DNA from: Alphaproteobacteria bacterium
Lineage (GTDB): Bacteria; Pseudomonadota; Alphaproteobacteria; Bin95
Direction of reading: 5' to 3'
Length of the DNA stretch: 9,728 bases
NCBI GenBank assembly: GCA_022822125.1
Contig: JAJECF010000188.1
Span: 1 to 9,728, forward strand
In this document: piece after piece, positions 6,860 through 9,728 of the stretch
Layout of the letters: the number at the start of each line of letters is the position of its first letter
Numbering within the stretch: position 1 is the stretch's first letter
Position numbers and translations under genes: made by a program
Notes under the pieces: model-generated
What the model was told of the DNA's origin: nothing
The model's database searches: none
Seen by the model: the letters and a program-made list of their open reading frames with translations, nothing else

Positions 6860-7416
6860 GCCGCGGCCTGTCTCTCAAGAATGTCCCGGTATTCGTCGAG
6901 ATCGACCATGTGCAGGTTGCGTCCCACGCGCCTGAGGTCGCGCAAGGCGGTCTCGACCTTGGCGATCCGCAGCGGTCTGCCATCCGCCGCGAGCGTGCTC
7001 CCCAGGATGTCGCGCACCGGGCGCGCGGTATGAGTGAACTCGATATCGCCATAGGGAGTCGCGATCATGCCCCCCCGGCCCGTCGTCATCACCGTAATTC
7101 GCGATATCGGGACCTGCGAGATCGCGCCGAACTCGGACAGGGCGGATTCCAAGCTGATATAATTGTATTCGCCCCGCCGGAGGCAGGCTGCAACCTCCTC
7201 GACCAGATATTGTCGGGAACGGCGGGACAGCGCATACACATAGACGCCGCGCGCGGCCCGCTCCAGTACACCCTGCGCGACCAGCCGGCGCAGCCCTTCG
7301 GCAAAGGTGTTCTCCGAGCGCTCGGGAAAGAGCCGACGCAAATCGGCGACCGCAAAGACCGAGCGGTCCTTCCGGTCCCAGTCCGTCAGCGTCTTTACCG
7401 CCTCAAGGGCCTTCAT
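6856..7416 (-). CDS. abiEi: AbiEi-type antitoxin / autorepressor (type IV toxin-antitoxin)
   Basis: Antitoxin partner of AbiEii. Known AbiEi proteins carry an N-terminal winged helix-turn-helix that represses the abiE promoter and a C-terminal domain needed for neutralisation, without forming a stable toxin complex (type IV). From the ATG at 7416 the protein has 186 residues. About 20-61 (VFAVADLRRLFPE to ERAARGVYVY) is the winged-helix region with a basic wing, NYISLESALSEFG (85-97) and TPYGDIEF (120-127) are typical of the AbiEi C-terminal domain, and DILGSTLAADGRPLRIA follows. GGAGG 8 nt upstream supports ATG 7416. The open frame extends to TTG 7449 (197 residues), which lacks a Shine-Dalgarno. 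It overlaps abiEii by 4 nt, so the two are translated together. The AT-rich, repeat-bearing region just upstream fits autoregulation. Confidence 0.9.
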   Translation of the reverse strand: MKALEAVKTLTDWDRKDRSVFAVADLRRLFPERSENTFAEGLRRLVAQGVLERAARGVYVYALSRRSRQYLVEEVAACLRRGEYNYISLESALSEFGAISQVPISRITVMTTGRGGMIATPYGDIEFTHTARPVRDILGSTLAADGRPLRIAKVETALRDLRRVGRNLHMVDLDEYRDILERQAAA

Positions 7417-7442
7417 CGCCCGAGCCTCCAAGAAACTCAACC

Positions 7443-7476
7443 TCTCCAATAGCTGAATATAGGATTAGCATGGAGA
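7443..7476 (-). promoter_or_regulatory. AT-rich promoter/operator candidate for abiEi-abiEii
   Basis: 36 of the 60 bases in 7441-7500 are A or T, in contrast with the GC-rich surroundings. A minus-strand -10-like TATATT (complement of 7456-7461) lies about 40 nt upstream of the ATG at 7416; the matching -35 (CTGGAT, 17-nt spacer) is poor. Around it are the inverted repeat TCTCCA (7443-7448) / TGGAGA (7471-7476), 22 nt apart, and an inner imperfect pair GCTGAAT (7452-7458) / ATTAGC (7464-7469). Known AbiEi repressors bind inverted repeats at their promoter, so this is the natural operator candidate. Binding itself is inference. Confidence 0.45.
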
Positions 7477-7528
7477 TAATCCAGAAACCTTGTTGATTGC
7501 ACGCCGCTGCCGACCGCTCCGCCGGCGC

Positions 7529-8359
7529 TCAGTCTTCCGGCAGCGACCGGAGGATGAGGGTGCCGAAGCCGGCCATTTGCGGGCTGGTGCCGCGATAGGT
7601 TCGAATCGCCGAAAGCACCGACCGGGTCTCGGCCGGCGTCAGCGGCGCGGGCTCCGCCGGCGGTTCCAGCGCCGCCAGCACCGAGGGGGCGAGCGCGGTA
7701 ATGCGCCCGGCGATCCGTTCGCAGGCGTCGAGCGCGTCGGGATCGCGTAGCAGCGGCCCGAGCGCCGCGGCGAGATGCGCGAGGAAACCCGGCCAGTGCG
7801 CCAGGATGCGGTAGAGGCCGGGCGTGAACGCCTCGCCGGCGAGGTCCGTTTCGAAGACCGAGAGCGCGGTCCTTGTTGCGGGAGTCATCGCCGTTTCCGG
7901 GACCATGCCGGGCATGGCCGGCAGGGGCGGCGGCAGGCCCGCCGGCTCCAGCGATACCGCGGCCTCCGCGCCGGGGAGCTTCTGCCCCAGCAACCCGGCG
8001 AGCGCGGCGGCGACGACGAGGTTGACGGGGCTCACCCGCGCGAAGCTGCGGCAGACCGTGCGAATTGCCGCAAGGCCGCCGGCATCGACCCCGAGGCCGG
8101 CGAGCGCCCCGCGGGAGAGCGGCGGCAATGGGGGCAGGCCCGAGACATCGACGCGCTGCCAGGCGCGGTGTTGCGCGGCTCCGGAAAGCAGCGCCGGCCG
8201 CAGCGCCCGCCACGCCCAGGGCAGCAGGCCCGGATAAGCCGCGAGATGCCGGAACAGCGACGACACATAGGGCGCGGCATAGGTCCGGCGGATTTCATCA
8301 TAGACAGCGGCGACCTCGCCCTCGGCTTCGGCCTCCGGCACTTCCCGGAAAGATGTCAC
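7529..8359 (-). CDS. DehI (2-haloacid dehalogenase)-family protein
   Basis: DehI is a dehalogenase that hydrolyses both D- and L-2-haloacids; the fold is two similar helical halves forming a pseudo-dimer. The internal repeat can be seen (numbering from ATG 8392): YDEIRRTYAAPYVSSLFRHLAAYPGLL (written as YDEIRRTYAAP 31-41 and FRHLAAYPG 47-55) matches FETDLAGEAFTPGLYRILAHWPGFL (FETDL 180-184, YRILAHWPG 194-202). In DehI the catalytic Asp lies in the second half. D183 is a candidate, but the following stretch lacks the Asn I would expect, so dehalogenase activity is not assured. GTG 8359 has AGGGAG 6 nt upstream and is my preferred start (276 residues). ATG 8392 (287 residues) has AGGA abutting the start with no spacer. 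The gene is divergent from the 2-dehydropantoate 2-reductase gene. Many relatives are annotated only as hypothetical. Confidence 0.75.
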   Translation of the reverse strand: MTSFREVPEAEAEGEVAAVYDEIRRTYAAPYVSSLFRHLAAYPGLLPWAWRALRPALLSGAAQHRAWQRVDVSGLPPLPPLSRGALAGLGVDAGGLAAIRTVCRSFARVSPVNLVVAAALAGLLGQKLPGAEAAVSLEPAGLPPPLPAMPGMVPETAMTPATRTALSVFETDLAGEAFTPGLYRILAHWPGFLAHLAAALGPLLRDPDALDACERIAGRITALAPSVLAALEPPAEPAPLTPAETRSVLSAIRTYRGTSPQMAGFGTLILRSLPED

Positions 8360-8392
8360 GGGCGGCTCCCTGCGCTCGTTCGGATGCACCAT

Positions 8393-8622
8393 TCCTGCAT
8401 GCAGGCCCCATAATGGCCGCCATGTCCAGCGGAGCGGCCCTGCGCAGCTATGAGCGCGAGGCGATCATACGTGGCAGCGACCCGCTACAGCCCCGGCATG
8501 TCGAAGCGCCATGCGCTCGGCACGGACGAAAGACTGCCCAGCACAACCGGAACTATGCGTCGCGGTTGAAAGGAGACGCCGGCCGGTCGTAAACCCTTCC
8601 GCAGGGCGAGGGAGGCGCGTCC
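8393..8622. promoter_or_regulatory. Divergent intergenic region between the DehI-family and ketopantoate-reductase-family genes
   Basis: These 230 bases must hold promoters for both genes. Seen: a perfect 12-bp palindrome CCTGCATGCAGG at 8394-8405 next to the DehI-side start, and on the plus strand TTGAAA (8566-8571) followed after 17 nt by GTAAAC (8589-8594). The latter is a weak sigma70-like promoter about 30 nt before the plus-strand ATG. GAGGGAGG ends at 8615, 7 nt before ATG 8623, and is a strong Shine-Dalgarno. A 59-codon plus-strand frame (8413-8592) also fits in here but has no support. No convincing minus-strand promoter is visible. Confidence 0.35.
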
Positions 8623-9573
8623 ATGCGGATTGCGGTTTACGGCGCGGGCGCCATTGGCGGCCATCTGGCGGTTTCCCTGGCGGGCGCGGGCGCGGACATA
8701 TCCGTCGTCGCGCGCGGCGCCCATCTCGACGCCATACGCCGGCGCGGCCTCACCATGGGCGAACGCACGGTCCGGCTGCCGGCGAGCGCCGATGCGGCGG
8801 AACTGGGCCCCCAGGACGCCGTCTTCATCACGCTCAAGAGCCACCAGCTGCCTGCGGCGCTGGAGGGCGTCTCGGCGCTGCTCGGGCCGGAGACCGCGGT
8901 GGTGACGGCCATGAACGGCTTGCCCTACTGGTATTTCCACGGGCGCGGCGGCCGGCGCATCGAGAGCGTGGACCCCGGCGGGCGCATCCAGGCGGCGATT
9001 GCGCCCGAACGCGCCATCGGCTGCATCACCTTCGTCGCCGCCGAGGTGTCGACTCCCGGCGTCGTCCACCACACGGGCGGCGCGGAATACAGCATGGGCG
9101 AGCCCGACGGCAGCGCCTCGCCCCGCCTCCGGGCGCTCGCCGAGCTCTTGCGCGAGGCGGGCATCGGCGTCCGGGTCAGCGCCGACATCCGCGCCGATAT
9201 CTGGCTCAAGCTGCTCGCCAATGTCTCCATCAGCCCGGTCTCGGCGCTGACGGGCGCATCCGTCGGCGAGGCGGCGCAGGACGGAGGCGCGCGCCATGTC
9301 ATCCGCGGCGCAATGGAGGAATGCAAGGCCGTCGCGCGCGCCTTCGGCGTCGAGATTCCCATCTCGACCGAGGACCGTATCGACAAGACGGCAGGCTTTA
9401 CGACCCATCGCCCGTCCATGCTCCAGGACATCGAACGCGGCCGCCCGCCGGAGATCGACCCGCTTCTGGGTTCGGTGCGGGAGCTCGGCCGCATGGCCGG
9501 CGTGGAAACCCCGGTGCTCGACGCCCTCTATGCGCTCATCCGCCTCCGCGCCGTTGCGAATGGTCCGGGATAA
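8623..9573 (+). CDS. 2-dehydropantoate 2-reductase family protein (PanE/ApbA-like)
   Basis: The founding enzyme reduces ketopantoate to pantoate with NADPH in coenzyme A synthesis. This 316-residue protein has the N-terminal Rossmann fold with the nucleotide loop GAGAIGGHLA (7-16), VVARG (28-32) and the MNGLP turn with N98. In the helical C-terminal domain IWLKLLANVSISPVSALTGA (193-212) gives catalytic K196 and N200, and PSMLQDIERGRPPEID gives S265 and E277. The S-x11-E spacing is the same as that between S244 and E256 of E. coli PanE. The second Asn of the E. coli K-x3-N-x3-N motif is Ser204 here. The segment PYWYFHG (101-107) after the MNGLP turn is found, as I recall, in a PanE-like subgroup of proteobacteria whose substrate may be another 2-oxoacid. 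The start at 8623 is supported by GGAGG 7 nt upstream. Family assignment is firm; true PanE function is not. Confidence 0.92.
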   Translation: MRIAVYGAGAIGGHLAVSLAGAGADISVVARGAHLDAIRRRGLTMGERTVRLPASADAAELGPQDAVFITLKSHQLPAALEGVSALLGPETAVVTAMNGLPYWYFHGRGGRRIESVDPGGRIQAAIAPERAIGCITFVAAEVSTPGVVHHTGGAEYSMGEPDGSASPRLRALAELLREAGIGVRVSADIRADIWLKLLANVSISPVSALTGASVGEAAQDGGARHVIRGAMEECKAVARAFGVEIPISTEDRIDKTAGFTTHRPSMLQDIERGRPPEIDPLLGSVRELGRMAGVETPVLDALYALIRLRAVANGPG

Positions 9574-9590
9574 AGAATAATTTCTCTATT

Positions 9591-9728
9591 GAGCCTCTTG
9601 CAGAACCGTCGAGCGGACATGGTTTCTGCGCTGATCTGAGATGATTTCGGTGTAGCTGTTTTCGGTTCCGGGGTCGCCTGGCGGTATTTTGGGTTTGCAA
9701 CAGCCACAAGTGACCGCGGAGGCGACCC
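9591..9728 (+). mobile_element. Possible left end of an insertion sequence, running off the window
   Basis: After the 9573 stop the sequence becomes AT-rich (21 of 30 bases in 9571-9600) and unlike its surroundings. GAGCCTCTTGCAGAACC (9591-9607) looks like a transposon terminal repeat; TTGCA cores near the end are common in IS5- and IS6-type elements. An imperfect inverted copy, GGGTTTGCAACAGCC, lies at 9691-9705 (11 of 15 positions pair with 9593-9607). GGAGG at 9718-9722 is 6 nt from the window edge, exactly where a start codon at 9729 would fit; a GTG at 9710 also opens a frame that runs off the edge. A transposase gene could thus begin here. No transposase residues are in view, and no family can be named. 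Confidence 0.35.
9671..9728. repeat. Perfect 9-bp inverted repeat at the window end
   Basis: GGGTCGCCT (9671-9679) and AGGCGACCC (9720-9728) are exact reverse complements separated by 40 bases. If transcribed rightward, the stem would bury the Shine-Dalgarno-like GGAGG at 9718-9722. Some insertion sequences use such structures to block read-through translation of transposase, but whether that holds here is an inference. Confidence 0.45.

Noticed and set aside
7437..8213. 258-codon minus-strand frame overlapping the DehI-family gene in another phase
   Set aside because: The translation is Arg/Ala/Gly-rich and lacks the repeat structure seen in the DehI frame.
8413..8592. 59-codon plus-strand frame in the divergent intergenic region
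   Set aside because: Weak Shine-Dalgarno, no recognisable motif, and it covers the likely promoter of the following gene; kept only as a note.
8485..9408. 307-codon minus-strand frame antisense to the reductase gene
   Set aside because: The plus-strand reading has all catalytic motifs of the family; the antisense product shows none.
1..9728. CRISPR arrays, tRNA or rRNA genes and riboswitches
   Set aside because: No regularly spaced repeats, no cloverleaf-like T-loop sequences and no rRNA-like stretches were seen in the gaps, which are all shorter than about 250 bases.

Overview
The window is high-GC DNA with a strong G/C third-position bias. Gene content (a TAXI-type TRAP periplasmic binding protein, a long-chain-type acyl-CoA dehydrogenase, a pyridoxamine-phosphate-oxidase-like flavoprotein) suggests an alphaproteobacterium, perhaps a Rhodospirillales- or Rhizobiales-like lineage. 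That is an inference from gene style; there is no rRNA or marker gene to confirm it.

Layout: (1) 1-488, minus strand: N-terminal half of a TAXI-family TRAP transporter solute receptor, cut by the window edge. (2) 603-1268, minus: a split-barrel FMN-binding protein of the pyridoxamine 5'-phosphate oxidase/NimA type. (3) A 150-190 bp divergent region, then on the plus strand (about 1458-2408) a single polypeptide joining a MNT-type nucleotidyltransferase to a HEPN domain. (4) A minus-strand block that converges on it: DUF3137-like membrane protein (5888-4971), acyl-CoA dehydrogenase (4937-3744), xanthine-guanine phosphoribosyltransferase gpt (3743-3285) and an SMP-30/gluconolactonase-family protein (3283-2429). 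The last three are packed with 0- and 1-nt junctions and are very probably one transcript. (5) An AbiE-type (type IV) toxin-antitoxin pair, abiEi (about 7416-6856) and abiEii (6859-5978), overlapping by 4 nt. It has an AT-rich promoter-like region upstream and a strong stem-loop downstream. (6) A DehI-family two-repeat protein (about 8359-7529, minus), divergent from (7) a 2-dehydropantoate 2-reductase family protein (8623-9573, plus). (8) From 9574 to the end the sequence becomes AT-richer and holds inverted repeats and a Shine-Dalgarno placed exactly before the window edge. This may be the left end of an insertion sequence.

Working together: gpt salvages guanine and xanthine, the acyl-CoA dehydrogenase and SMP-30 protein act in acid and lactone catabolism, and their tight junctions imply co-expression without a known shared pathway. 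Two separate modules based on nucleotidyltransferase folds (MNT-HEPN fusion and AbiEii) lie about 3.6 kb apart among metabolic genes, and the window probably ends in a mobile element. The region therefore looks like a chromosome with scattered accessory insertions rather than one dedicated island. I did not find a clearly unprecedented multi-gene system. The least conventional item is the fused MNT-HEPN protein with an unexplained C-terminal helical tail.
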